Source: Rhizophlyctis rosea (taxonomy: Eukaryota > Chytridiomycota > Chytridiomycetes > Rhizophlyctidales > Rhizophlyctidaceae). From it: 64,000 nt of DNA. Below, one piece after another: positions 46,194 to 57,593 of the stretch. Every line of letters starts with the position of its first letter. Position 1 is the stretch's first letter. The notes beneath the pieces are model-generated. The model was not told the origin of the DNA. It saw nothing but the letters and a program-made list of their open reading frames with translations, and did no database searches. Location of the stretch: NCBI GenBank assembly GCA_027596075.1, contig JADGJC010000143.1:1-64000 (forward strand), in the 5' to 3' direction. Both the position numbers and the translations under genes were made by a program.

Positions 46194-48147
46194 CCTGTGA
46201 GACACGGCGGCTTCTTCAGCGTTCTTTGCCGTCCAGGTGGGTGGGAGCGGTCATCCTCTTCCGACGGTCTGGTATTTTCCGGTCCCGATCATGTAATTTT
46301 TGCGCCCTGGGTAAGCGTGCTCTGTGTGGATTCTTCTGCTGTATTTGTGAATTTGGTGGTGATGTAGGTGCGAAACGATGCTGGACTCCGAGGGATCCTG
46401 GAGAGGGAAAATGTTGACTGTTCCAGATGGAGGTATGGAATGGTCTAGTCGTTGCTTTTGGTGTTGCATAGTTTGTTCCTTTGCAGCTTTTATCCCGCTG
46501 AAGCTTTGATGGCTCATTTTCCACCATCGCAGAGCTATGGGTATGTATCTTCCCGACCGCTTGTATTCCACTCTTCAGTATGAGCTTCTACTTAAACAGC
46601 ATTATTACGGCAGGGGATTGCGGCTGAAAGGTTGCGACGAAGATAGGTTGAGGCAATATTCAACTTGCGAGGACGCGGCGGTTGGTTAACTAATGGATTA
46701 TTGTTGCATACTTGTAATAAATATGAGTTCACAAAGATATTACTGTATCATGATGCACGCATCCGAGGTTGTCCTCCACCAAAAAAGCGAAAGACTGAGT
46801 CGATCTGTAATAAATCGAAATTGACATCCTTATGACTTTTTACTTGTATGTTTGTCCTTCCGTACTCAACTTTGGAGCCAGTGAAGTGCCATCTACAGCA
46901 GCTGATTTCATCCCAAGTACAGCATGTCACAGTAATGACAACAGGCAAGTTATCTGGTTGGGAGCCACCAGCCATAGTTGGGAGATGGTCTCAAACGGAG
47001 CGGCAACGACGGTACAAAAAGACCGGGGAAATGTGGAATCCGCAAGAAACGGTTAGTTTCATACTCTGTGCCGTCTGGAATGCCCTCTCGCATGAGTGAG
47101 GTCAAACAAACGGGTTCGTGCCTGCATTGCTTTGAATGCGCCGCAGAGCCGCATATCCTGCTCTCAGATGGGGAGCACCAAATGTTGTGGTGTGAAACTT
47201 GCCGTCACCGCCATGTTGCACAATTGTCCCGGTTGTGTCTTTTGACGAAGTTCGTGCAAATCTCTTGGGAACTTCTATAAAATCAAGGCCGCCCGATTCC
47301 TGCATACAGACTTCATGCCAGGAGCCTTCCGGAAACCTCCAACATATCAAACGCCGACTTCGATATACCCGCATCACCACCACTCACTTGCAACCCAAGA
47401 AACTTTTAACAAACTCATCGTTGTTCTGACTCACCGCTTTTTTCATTCACCACCCAGATTTACGGTCCCCCCACTATCTACTCCTCTTCTCGCATCATGT
47501 TGGCGGCAAAAACCATCAATATGTTGCACCATCGCTCGGTCGGCCACAGAAACGATCAAACGATGCAGGTGTTTCACTCTGTAATACGGAGCGAACATCG
47601 ACAGTTTGCCCAGCTCGACCCATACGTCGCGTTGAGCCAACCATTTCTGTCCAGGTTCCCCTCTCCTCTTCTGTCCTGTTGAATGTTATAGTGTTCCTAC
47701 TGGTGAGAATCCTTTTTGACCGGCTGGCATATCATTGTAGTAGTCGAGTTGGTGGTGATGCGGGTGCAAGGGAGATGTGGTCGCGACTACGGACGTACGT
47801 CGACTGCATGGGCGACATCATGTCAAGGTATGGAGTGGCTTCATTGTATGTCGTGTTACTGCCCGCTTTCTGCTTCCGAATGCTTCCATTTCCTGATTCG
47901 CCTGAGTCGTATCAGCCAATTTATCATATACAAATGCTTAGCTCACAGCCCACTTCTGATTTTGCAATGAAGATCCGCAGCTCGGAGTCCGCATTATGTG
48001 AGGGTGGCCGTTCCCTATAGACGCAAATAGGGGCGTTGGATACGCCAGGTAACAAGTGATGAGCGCTTGTAAGGTAGTAATAAAGTCATAATTCCATCAG
48101 ACGTAATATAATTTAGGAGCTCTGGGACAATGTATATCGGTCTGGGC

Positions 48148-48227
48148 CGTTCTTCGCACGCAATATGACATTGGCGACGAGGATGGACGTTCTTCGCACG
48201 CAATATTACATTTGTGACGAGCATGGA
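48148..48227. repeat. Tandem duplication, 40-bp unit
   Basis: Two adjacent 40-bp units starting CGTTCTTCGCACGCAATAT at 48148 and 48188, differing at a few positions. It lies just outside the 3' end of the nuclease gene. Confidence 0.85.
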
Positions 48228-48371
48228 ATGGAGAGATTCCCCATCTCTTCTCAAGATTGTCTTTTCCACCCACTTTGGTAGACTCTACTTGTCATCTTCT
48301 ACTTTAGCATAATCTTCCTCCCCATAGGCACCGATCCATGCTGCAGACAAGTACTTCCCCCATGTCAAACA

Positions 48372-49196
48372 CTACTCCTCCATCTCATCATCCTCCTTCA
48401 ACCCTCGCCGCGCGCCTCCATCGTATGCATACCCATGTCCCGCCTTAATAATCATCTCATTTACCGTCTTCATCCCATTCTCCTCTAACCAAACTGTAGC
48501 AAGTTGCCTCCCATACTTCTCACTCCCATGAAACTTCGCCCAGACAACCTTATCCAAAACCAAATTAGCTAAGTATGCCTTCGCCGCCTTGGCGCGTTGA
48601 ATCTCGTCCTCTCTTCCGGGTTTGTTACGCGGCGGCCGCAGTTCCGGTGTGTCGACTCCCAGAAGGCGGATGGAGAAGGAGTGGAAGCGGCCGGGGAAGA
48701 GTTCAATGGCGGCTGTGAGGGTGTCACCGTCGTAGACGTCGAGGATTTTGACGGGGGTTTTGATGTTGGACGGGAGGGCGAATTGTGGAGCGGTGGTGAT
48801 TGTCACATCGTGGAGGGTCAGGAGAGTAGTAGTGGCGGTTGTCGTTGCGGTTGCGGAAGTTTGTGTTGGTGGCGGCGCGGAAGGTCCTGAAGACCCAGCT
48901 GCGGAATGCACAAAGTTTTGGAAGCGGTCCACGCGACGGTCAAACCTTTCGAGCCATTGGTTGAACATTCTGGTTTGATATGGTCCAAGTTGACACTTGA
49001 TCTTTTCGACGATGTTGGGAAGTTGCGAAGGCTGTGTGGATGTGTTAGGGGGGGAGTGGAGTGCATCTTGTGCATACCAAGTTTGAGGGAACCTGCACGC
49101 CACAACTGTCCGAATGTCCGAACACGGTGCAGGGCAATGTTGCTGATGTAATCACAGGCTGCAAGGGTCCATTCCTTCCAAAAGCTTGAGACCATT
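48372..49196 (-). CDS. Thermonuclease (SNc)-fold protein, LCL3-like
   Basis: The main exon ends with TAG or TGA at 48372 and contains a complete staphylococcal-nuclease-like domain: ILDVYDGDTLTAAIEL (metal-binding Asp), IRLLGVDT-PEL (Arg, Asp, Thr, Glu of the active site), YGRQLATVWLEENG (second Arg) and VNEMIIKAGHGYAYDGG. Before it are a helical stretch KIKCQLGPYQTRMFNQW and a Thr/Ala-rich linker. A likely first exon starts MVSSFWKEWTLAACDY at 49196, but its phase does not fit the only obvious intron (49077-49031), so the N-terminus is uncertain. Fungal LCL3-type proteins are usually mitochondrial membrane endonucleases; no convincing transmembrane helix is seen here. All catalytic residues are present. 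It is probably Ca-dependent, by family. Confidence 0.8.
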
Positions 49197-49533
49197 TCGA
49201 CAGAGTCCAAAGCTCGGAAGGAGGTGAAAGGAATGTGCAGCTGATGGAAACTCATACAATCAATATGCATAGACCCAGGTACAGTGTTGGATCTTGTTAG
49301 ACAATGCCGCATTGCGAAAGGCAACCCTAAAACCCCATCACATAACCCGGACCCCATTCCATACACAAGATGCGTCAATTGGACAGAAAAATGGATACAT
49401 ATATATAAGTAGATCCTCTTGACCAATGGGTATGTCAAAGACGAGCCTTCACGCCAATGCAACCTCCCTCTCACCCTCAGCCCCAGCCCTTCGAGGGAAC
49501 TCCACCATTCTAACCGCCCCTTCAACACCATTC

Positions 49534-50109
49534 TCATCCCACCACGGCGTATGCGCCCGTTTGTTTTGGGTCGACGTTGTGGTTGGCGCATGTGCAGATT
49601 GGTCGGGAAGGATGGCTGAAGGAAGGCGGAGAAGCGGCCATCTGTACAGCGAAGTTGTCATTCAGTCAAACGCTCAAGGCCAATACCAACTGTAATTCAC
49701 CACTCTATGAATGACGACGAAATCTATCGAACTAGGTACCAACCTCTTATCCCTCCTCTCCCCACCATATCTCCCTTCCACCTCCCCACACAAACCCTTC
49801 TCAACCTGCATCCCATCCCTCACATCCCCCTGCTCAGCCTCCCACATCGCCTGCTCAATATCTGATTCGAGTATAACGCGCAATGACGGGACCGTCTTGA
49901 TCAACAGTGGTCCTTCCGTTGCCTCCGCAGTATCTAATGGCAAGGATGCTGATTGGGTAGGTACTACATGACCAAGGGCCGTCAACTCCGCGCCAAAATC
50001 TGCATGATGGTAAGGTGCCGAGCCGGTAGATGGGGAATAAGTGCGGGAAGGTGTGCGCCGCCGTGTGGTGGCGGGGAGGATGGATGGAAGACGGAGGGGT
50101 TTGAACATG
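49534..50109 (-). CDS. Small hypothetical protein with an Arg-rich N-terminus
   Basis: ATG at 50109 starts MFKPLRLPSILPATTRRRT, an arrangement of hydrophobic, Arg and Ser/Thr residues typical of mitochondrial presequences. An acidic helical part follows (ESDIEQAMWEAEQGDV) to GERRDKRL, then a donor GTACCTAG at about 49730. The downstream exon is ambiguous: one acceptor gives a seven-residue end, while another at about 49650 gives MAASPPSFSHPSRP with a CTC motif, ending at 49534. No domain was recognised. Mitochondrial location is inference. It lies head-to-tail with the nuclease gene. Confidence 0.5.
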
Positions 50110-51036
50110 ATGGTGGTTGCTATGGCTTGTAGTTTGCAAGTAACTTTGGGACAATGGGATGGACCAACCCAGCGACAGAAGCACATCGGCGAGAAGGGAA
50201 GAATATAAATGTGTCCTTATATAGGATTGCTATGGAAAGAGCAACCCAAGGCATAACTGGTCATTCCGCAGCTCGAATGCCCCAGGATCGGGAACTTTAT
50301 TGTCATCCAAAGGGCCCTATTTTGGATGTCCGGCAAATGTTGCAAGTGTGATCGGACCTGTTAACGTAAGGCTGATCGGAGTGATGAAGATTTTTTGATG
50401 GCAATGATTTTACTCTTTCAAATGCTGGTCATGAGCAGCAGTAGATATCCTAGCGGTTATTGCATGGATGAGCAGGTTTGCCAAGTAAAATGTGTACGCT
50501 TGAACACGTGTGGGTCCAGCGTAGAGGTTATCTCCAACGTGTTTGTGGTGTAGTAAAGTGTGATGTGTCGCCCCACACGTAGTTGGAATGAGGGATTTGT
50601 TTCCTTGTGGAAATGCAAGTCTTGCACGGGCATCAAGCTGTAACATCCATTCCCAACACAAACATTTCAACTCTCACAACCAACACGACCCACAAAGACA
50701 AAAAGCAAATCGCATCAAAACAACCGAAACAAGATCGTCACAATTGTATTACACCGAGCTCGCAATGAGCAAAAGCACAGCGAAGATGCGAAATCGGATC
50801 CACACAAAGACACAAACTCGCAAAAGTTGATCGAACATGAAATCGCAAAGAGAGAGAAAAAACGCTAACGCTAAATCCCATCCACAAACCCATCCTAATT
50901 ATACCCCACCCCAACATTAAGCACAATTTGTATTTTTTTTTCCCTCGAAATTTTATGCAAAAATTAAGCTCTACTGTTTGACACTACTAGATCTACATTA
51001 AAAGAAAGAAATGCACGAACGACCGAAAGAAAGATT
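50110..51036. other. Intergenic region
   Basis: Promoter of the small gene and 3' region of the kinase, including an A-rich stretch at about 50690-51010. No gene was seen. Confidence 0.5.
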
Positions 51037-52602
51037 CTACCCAACGACACAGACCCTCCCACCAACCAACCCATTCAACCGCATAACCGCGCACTGGATG
51101 ATCCCCTGCGCACAATTCTGCTGGTTCCCCTGTTGCCTGCGAGTAACGACGGGCGACGTGGGCGGTGCGGCGCAGTAGTTGACGGGGTGGCGTGGGCCTT
51201 GTTGGGGCGCACGACGGCGGTTGTTGCGTGGACGGCGGTTGTTGCGGCCACGGCGGGTGGCGATGTTCGGGGTGCTTGTATTGCTGGCGGTGTTGGCCGG
51301 AGTGGTTGCGACGGCCACAGTGGGCTTGCCAGCAATGTTGGGACGAGCACTAGGTTGGACGGAGGGTGAGGACGGAGCGGAAGCAACGACGACGGGGACA
51401 GTGGGACGGGGCTCGACGGTCTCGGCAGTGGGCTTGACAACCACTTGAGGCGTAGGGCGAGCGGGGAGGTCGTCGAACACGGGCACTTCATCGAAGTTCA
51501 TTTCCGACATGTCGCTGGACCATGATGCATGAGACTTAGTCATGGTCACTTTGCGGTCTGCAATGGGGGCGTTGCGGACGGGGGTGACGGCGATGGCGGA
51601 ATCGGTGGCGGCGACGGGGATAGGGATAGGGAGCGGGGTGGTAGAATGGGAAACGTACTCTTCTTCGGTGGAGGCTTGATCGAAACCAGACACATCGAAG
51701 AACCGCTCTACCTCTACTACCATATCCTTCAGCTCCCCCAATGACGGCCGGCGGTGGGCTTCCACGTCGAACACCCTCGCCAGGATCTCGTTGAGCTCGT
51801 CACTGAACCCAAAGTGGACCTTCAAGATATCTCCTTCGGCGCCCTTGTAAGCAGCATAGAGTGGATCCGACATGCTAGGTTCTACCCAAGGATTCTGCCC
51901 GGTAAGCATGTTGACAAGCAACACACCAAGTGCCCACACATCATTGGGCCCTGGAGCATACCCCTCCTCTTCGTCCTCCCCATTCTTATTGTCGTCTTTG
52001 TCGTCGTCCCCAAGACATTCCGGCGCCATGTACCGAACGCTTCCGCAACCAAACTCAGTGGACCAAGAGTCAGTTGTGGCGAGACCAAAGTCGGTGAGCT
52101 TGACGATGATGCGCTCCTCGTCGTCCCCAATATCTTCATAGACAACCAGTACGTTCTCTGGCTTGATGTCGCGATGGTAAACACCACGGCTGTGGACGTG
52201 GGCGAGGGCGTCAGAAAGTTGGGCGAAGACGTCACGGACAGTGGAGTCGGCGAAGCCTCCGCGGCGTTCAATGGCGTCGAAGAGGTCGCCGTCGCAGAGG
52301 TCCATGACGAGGAACAGGCAGTCTTCGGTGTCGATGGTGTCGTAGAGGTTAATAATGTTGCGATGACCACGGATGAGTTCTAGGATTTCAGCTTCTTTGC
52401 GTTGGAGTTTGAGTTGTGTTTTGGAAAGGCCGTATTTGAAGAGACACTTGACGGCGTAGCGGCGAGTGCTATTGACGGCTTCCGCCTGGTAGACCACGGC
52501 GAACGAACCCGATCCCAGAACGCGGGTCAGAACAAGGTCTCCCTCGTTCTTCCCGGTAATGGTCCGGCCGATCAGAGCTTGAGCAATTTCGTCGTTCTCC
52601 AT
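51037..52602 (-). CDS. Serine/threonine kinase, Ran1/Ksp1-like
   Basis: One intronless frame of 521 codons from MENDEIAQALIG. Kinase motifs: Gly loop GSGSFAVVY, VAIK-type YAVKC, catalytic HRDIKPENVLV, DFGLATT and APE in GCGSVRYMAPECLG; DVWALGVLLVNMLTGQNPW and the final Arg in AHRRPSL follow. All essential residues are there. After about residue 300 the protein is Pro/Ser/Thr-rich and ends with an Arg/Asn-rich part (TRRGRNNRRPRNNRRRAP). Family members control meiosis, filamentous growth and nutrient signalling; the role here is inference. An acidic insert DDDKDDNKNGEDEEEG lies between the activation loop and helix F. The absence of introns is unusual beside its many-intron neighbours. Confidence 0.9.
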   Translation of the reverse strand: MENDEIAQALIGRTITGKNEGDLVLTRVLGSGSFAVVYQAEAVNSTRRYAVKCLFKYGLSKTQLKLQRKEAEILELIRGHRNIINLYDTIDTEDCLFLVMDLCDGDLFDAIERRGGFADSTVRDVFAQLSDALAHVHSRGVYHRDIKPENVLVVYEDIGDDEERIIVKLTDFGLATTDSWSTEFGCGSVRYMAPECLGDDDKDDNKNGEDEEEGYAPGPNDVWALGVLLVNMLTGQNPWVEPSMSDPLYAAYKGAEGDILKVHFGFSDELNEILARVFDVEAHRRPSLGELKDMVVEVERFFDVSGFDQASTEEEYVSHSTTPLPIPIPVAATDSAIAVTPVRNAPIADRKVTMTKSHASWSSDMSEMNFDEVPVFDDLPARPTPQVVVKPTAETVEPRPTVPVVVASAPSSPSVQPSARPNIAGKPTVAVATTPANTASNTSTPNIATRRGRNNRRPRNNRRRAPQQGPRHPVNYCAAPPTSPVVTRRQQGNQQNCAQGIIQCAVMRLNGLVGGRVCVVG

Positions 52603-55600
52603 TGATGGTACGCTTGTTGATGGTGATATGATTGGTAATGGGGTATTGTACAGGCGATATCAATGAATATTGTTCGACCGGCGAATGCGGGCTTGTGGTA
52701 AATGGTGATGATGGTGATGACGACGATGATGATGTTGTTGTCAGAGGCAAGGGGTAAACCCCGAGGCAAGAGCCGGAGGCTGTATAGCTTGTCCGCTCAA
52801 GATAGCATGCTGATGTTGATGTTGCTCTTCCGGAGGGAAAAGCTGGCATTATTGACGGTTGGCCATGCTGGGCAATGCCCGCGTTCGGGAAGTGATGATG
52901 ATGTCGTTGGTAAAATCAAAGAATAAGGGGCCTGAAAGCTGGCCGCAGAACAAATAAGCACTACAATGGGAAGAAAAGATGGATACTGGTTAACATCTGA
53001 TGTTGAAGTATTGCCTTTGTATATGTGCGCAGCTTCTATGTGGAGAAGTAACCCTGCACATGGCTTGTCCAACAAGTAAACAAAGATTTTCGTCCGGATT
53101 CTGCCACTTTCTATCCAGCTCACTGACCGTAGTGACATACTTCCGACTGCGCAGTTACCGGAAAGGAAATGCTGCTGCGCTCCACAACTCCAGCAACTGG
53201 ACCCCTCCGAATTTGTGTAACCATATTCCACCGAGCCGCGCCCAACCACTATAATCCAAACATCCGATACGACTATCAAACGAAGTACACACCTTATAGA
53301 AGCAGTCAAAAACCCTCCTAGGTTCAAATAACCCGGAAGAGTTCTCAAAAACTCCTAAATAATTAGATTGATCGAACACACAAACAACCGAAATCCGCAC
53401 GTCCGGCGCGCGAACCGCGATGGGTGGGTTGCAGAATTGAGCTAACCGAGCTTCGCTCAAGCCTCAAGGGAGGGTGGCTGCGAAGTAAACGCAAGCGCTA
53501 GCTAGCGGATTCGTATGGGCGGGATGAGTGTCGATGGTTCTTTTGAGGCGCAAGTTTGTGCTACTTAGTTAAAGACTGCGGTGGATATTGGAGAATCTCC
53601 CCCGTGTGAAACGGCGTCGAGAAGGAAAGCGGAAGATGATGCCTGGTTAGGCGTACAGCTAAGAGGACCTTTTGATGGTTGCTTTCCTATTATTGGCGGC
53701 TTCGTGGGAATGGGTGATGTCGTTGGAGCGGGCCGGAGAATGGAGATGACCTGTCTGAGCAGCGACACAACACGGAACGGGAGTGAAGTGGGGTTGCTAG
53801 TTGATGAGAACCTGAGTAACGCGGGTGGGTATTGGTATGTGTTGTGTTGCGTTGATAAGTCACTGCGGACAGGTGGGAGAAGGGGAGATGAGGGTGAGGA
53901 CAGATGCAGTGAAAAGAGAGTGTGTGAACAACACTGTCAACACCGTGAGGTGTGGGAAAGGCACCTGCGAGTGCGCACTGGATGGTTCCCGACCTGTCCG
54001 CCGCCCGCAGCTTCCCAATAATAGCCTATCCCTTGCGCCACACCCACTTCGCATAACTATTACTACAAGACATTAAATCCCCACGCGACTATCCGGAGCC
54101 CAGAAACTACGCTGGGAGTCTGGGACCGCGGACTCACGCACACCAGAGTCATATTCACCCATAAGACAATAACATACCTGCTGACGTGGGATGCCTGACG
54201 CGGTGATGAACGCTAACTGTATATGTCTATGATACGGTGGCGTTGCGTTGATGTATGGAGGGTATGGCGGTAAAAGGTGTCGCACTGTCAGAAGGGCCTA
54301 GGAAAATGCACGTGACGAGCTATGTGCCGGTTCTTTCTACTTTGCCAAAGAGTGACGTTTGGCAACTTCTGTTCTCGTATGGTATGTATGAGAGCGAAAT
54401 TTGAGCGACAATAGCAGCTGGTGTCAACTGTCGATCAAAAACGAGGAACAGGCTTGACAGGTATCGGGATCAATGGGAAGTGATGAGGGCAAGTCAAGGA
54501 ATATATATATACAAGGTCGCAAAAGCAAGAGGCCCTTCGAAAGCGGAGTGGAGATTGCCCAGATGACCAATATGCTAATTGTAAGTGGCAGGGAGAAGAC
54601 TCAGAAGAGGTTCCGAATGGATGTGAATCCGATGACTTTGTTCATGTATCCCCCTTTCCCTTGTACACAGTTTGCGGGAAATGCGGGGTGTTGCAGCCTC
54701 TTTGCAACGTGTCGGGCACCACCACCAACATTTCATATCACTCACCCAAAATGGTGTGACAATGACAACGACCGCAATCAATGGACTTGGCGACTCAACC
54801 AAGTCATGCGGATGGCAAGGTTCACCTTATGGCTGAAAGGGTAATAGCGCAGCGGAAAGCGTTCGGCCGTGACTCAAAACGCAACACAATAACAACCTGT
54901 TGCCAAAAGCAAGCAAGCCGAAATTGGTTGGCAATGGCCAAATTGACCGCAACTTTTGTGGTGGTTGGCCAAAAACAGGGGCGTGTTGTGGACGGACAGG
55001 AGGAGAGAGAATAGGATGGAGGAATGAGGTCTTTGGGTTGTCTCATCAGCTTTCAAGAAAGTGATACATGGCTTGGAGGGAGCCACCCAACCTGCAAGGA
55101 TCCGCAATATTGCGGGGTCCCAGCGTCCCAATACGCAGGTCAACGCCATCATCAAAGACTCAAGGCGTGGTTGCTACACTCTGATTGGCTCCAAATGGAA
55201 TCAAAGGTCTCCCACCACAATCGTCCCACCGTGTCGGTCACCTGCAAACCCCAAACTCCAAAATCCAGGACCCACCAGAACGTTGCGGAACATCATTGGT
55301 AATGATTAGCCAAGGCCAAATTTCGGAGCTAATTGCAATTTGACCAAGGGAATGGGGGAAGGAGCCGGGTCTTGCATCAGTTGTGGCGCCAGAAGGCCAT
55401 GCCACGTTTTCCGGAACAACGCATTGCGCACCACATGATGTTTGATGTTTGCGGTCCAGAATTTGTGGGTGGCGGCTTGCGGTGATGAAGATTGAGCCAA
55501 TCAGACGGGAGTGATAGGTCAAGCCTGAGGCTTGGAGATGATCTTACCATAAATGGGAAGATTGATAGAGACCACGTCAATTTGGCTTCAATTCCCCTCT

Positions 55601-55665
55601 TTTCCCCATTCCACACTCCTCTTCCAAACTTTTCAAACTTTTCAAATTCAAATTGACCGCCCTTC
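52603..55665. other. Long region without supported genes
   Basis: It starts with GAT-rich microsatellite sequence at 52690-52740 in the kinase upstream region. Frames at 53565-53768 (minus) and 53581-54021 (plus) overlap each other on opposite strands and have no family match. A tRNA-like A-box occurs at about 54848 without a B-box. No gene is called. Confidence 0.45.
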
Positions 55666-55993
55666 ACCCCTATCGTCAATAATCAACAAGCTCGCGAATC
55701 ATACATAAAATGCCCCCAGCCTTCGCTCCCTCTATGCGCTAACCCTGTGCATCGCTCTATACGGTAGTGTGCTGCGGGCGGCCCGCCCCCCCCCCCCCCG
55801 GGGGGGTAGGTATCGGGGGGCTGGGGTGGGGTGGGTGGGGTTGGGGGGGGGGGGTGGGGGGGTGTGGGGTGGGGGGGGGNNNNNNNNNNCCCCTATCGTC
55901 CATAAACAACAAGCTCGGGAAACCTAAATTAAATGCCCCCCGCCTTTGCTCCCCCTTTGGGCTCACCCCGGGCATAGGTCTATTCGGTTGTTT
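55666..55993. repeat. Assembly gap with false duplication around a G/C homopolymer
   Basis: Ten N lie at 55880-55889. About 100 bases before the G tract (55666-55764) reappear after the N (55890-55993) with many small errors; both copies run CCCTATCGTC ... AACAAGCTCG ... ATGCCCCC. The intervening 110 bases are nearly pure G with a few T. Another C tract follows at about 55997-56020. Confidence 0.85.
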
Positions 55994-56743
55994 AAACCCC
56001 CCCCCCCCCCCCCCCCTTTTTCAAAATCGAAGCTCACTTTAGCATGGAAATTTTGCGCTTGATGTTCCCACCTTGACGATATCTTCTCATTCACGTCCCT
56101 GAACGCCATCTCAAATGAAACGGCGAACCTAACAGTTTCTGATGATTTCATCATATTATGGTGGAGCAAGGTTTCGTCGTCATGTCATTTCGTTGTCATG
56201 TCACTCACCCATCAGGAACTTCCAACCGAGCCTGCTCGGTTTTCGCGCTTGAAGTTGGCGGTGCTTGCTATAGTCGCTACATGGCATCTTCCTCAGCTGC
56301 AGCCCAATCAGCCACTCAGTGTCATGCGCTATTGGTTTTCATTGGGAGGTCCACAGTCGCTTTAGTTCACATCTATAATAATTCACGGCGTTGCCTTTTC
56401 GGCTTCTTGTGTGTAGCCACTTCGATGATGAACTTGTTACTCATTGTTTTTGAAGGACTGTGGCCACTATCAGCTCCAGTAACTCGTTCTGGCACAATTG
56501 AATACTTCGATTGCCCGTAGATTGCGAGGAGAGTGAGGAGGTCCATCAGCTTCCATCAGCTTTCTTAATCACGTCTGCTTGGTGGGCTCCTCAAGTCGTT
56601 AAGTGGGCAATCTTGCATCAAACAAGCCCAGATTTATTGATTATGCCCGATAATCCTTTTCTGAAGGGAATCAAAGTATGTGGGACAAAAATCGAAGAGG
56701 CAAAAAAAACAACAAAAAAAGAGCTTGAGCAACTGTACAAGAA
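55994..56743. other. Intergenic, C tract then unassigned DNA
   Basis: The poly(C) tract at its start probably equals the tract before the gap. A 120-codon plus-strand frame at 56158-56520 has no family match and is not called. The right end is A-rich. Confidence 0.4.
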
Positions 56744-56839
56744 TGGTCTGATCCGGGTTCGAACCGGAGACCTTATCCGTGCTCATCTCCTTTGCAGGAG
56801 TTGTGAAGGATACGTGATAACCAACTACACTATCAGACC
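56744..56839 (-). tRNA. tRNA-Val(CAC) with a 22-nt intron
   Basis: Read on the minus strand. The acceptor stem GGTCTGA pairs with TCAGACC, discriminator A. The D arm is TAGTGTAGTTGGTTATCAC, the anticodon stem TATCC/GGATA. The loop after splicing is TTCACAC, giving anticodon CAC. The intron is inserted after position 37 and contains ACTCCTgcaaAGGAG, which can pair. The T arm is TCCGG-TTCGAAC-CCGGA. The A box and B box are therefore intact and the mature tRNA is 74 nt. The TAGTGTAG and GGTTCGA context is the usual one for eukaryotic tRNA-Val. Confidence 0.95.
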
Positions 56840-57311
56840 TTTCGTATCACCAGCGAACCTCAATACAGATCAACAAAACCATATAAAACAGTAAAGATAT
56901 CTCAGAAATCTTCGATGGGAACTTGATTTCCCAATCAACATGGGTAGCGGACAGCGTATGGAAGCCGGAAGCATCGAAACCCAAACTATGACTCGTGCAT
57001 AATGCGTGTTGCAATCTATTGAGTCCACGCTCTTCTAATTTCAATCAGTCAATCTGACGACCGGTAGAGCGCATTGCGCCAAGTTTTGAATGCCACTTTG
57101 GCGAAGGTTTTCACATGGAAAAATGAATATATGCATGGACTTTTGGAATTCCTTTCGAGTTTGAACAGATCTCAGACGAATATAATATCTTGTTATAGTA
57201 ACAAACACGCGGTATAATATCTTTTAATTACATCACGCCCCGATCCATAGCGCCACTAGCCCACACTCCTTTGCGTACAGAACAACGGAATCACAGACCC
57301 ACTTCACGCAC
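56840..57311. other. Intergenic region
   Basis: Upstream of the minus-strand tRNA. No gene was seen; A/T-rich at 57120-57240. Confidence 0.5.
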
Positions 57312-57593
57312 ATGGGGTCTACACCCTCGCTCAAGCCTGACCCACCCATCACCACTGCACTGAACCGGATCTATCAAAAGGATGGAAATGCAATTCATAC
57401 TCACCTACATCTGAATGCAGATGCCAATTTCAATATGAGGGCGGAAGACCACCAATCACCACCCCCGCAGCAAGCGGAAACCTCAAAATGGATACCAGAT
57501 ATCTCACCTGAGCAATCGAAGCAGAGGGAGTACAGAAAGGGCGTTGGGAACTCCGTGACCTGGCACTGGAGGCCCGCGCTGTGTTATTTATAG
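57312..57593 (+). CDS. Possible small protein, 93 codons
   Basis: ATG at 57312 (MGSTPSLKPDPPITTAL) opens a frame with natural-looking composition up to about residue 70 (SKWIPDISPEQSKQRE), ending in TAG at 57593. No homologue or domain was recognised. The overlapping minus-strand frame looks less natural. It could be the first exon of a spliced gene, but no continuation was found. Confidence 0.3.
   Translation: MGSTPSLKPDPPITTALNRIYQKDGNAIHTHLHLNADANFNMRAEDHQSPPPQQAETSKWIPDISPEQSKQREYRKGVGNSVTWHWRPALCYL

Larger units (their letters stand above)
45295..48371. other. Long region without supported genes; tandem duplications
   Basis: A minus-strand 59-codon ORF (about 45679-45500, MREEVMLLATLIQGLF) and a 110-codon frame at 45131-45463 look helical but cannot be joined. 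A TATATAAC box occurs at about 45860. Two tandem duplications (46061-46193 and 48148-48227) lie here. Short matches (CCCGCATCACCACCAC and TTGGTGGTGATG) recur at 45.97/47.37 kb and 46.35/47.75 kb, hinting at an older large duplication. Confidence 0.45.

Noticed and set aside
53565..54021. Opposed ORFs of 67 and 146 codons
   Set aside because: Both begin with non-ATG codons, overlap each other on opposite strands and have no recognisable domain.
54841..54930. tRNA-like 5' half with a good A-box (TAGCGCAGCGGA)
   Set aside because: No anticodon stem can be formed and no B-box or T arm follows, so it is not a tRNA gene; a tRNA-derived SINE remnant cannot be shown.
56511..56894. 127-codon plus-strand ORF
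   Set aside because: Overlaps the tRNA-Val gene on the other strand; its second half is the complement of the tRNA.
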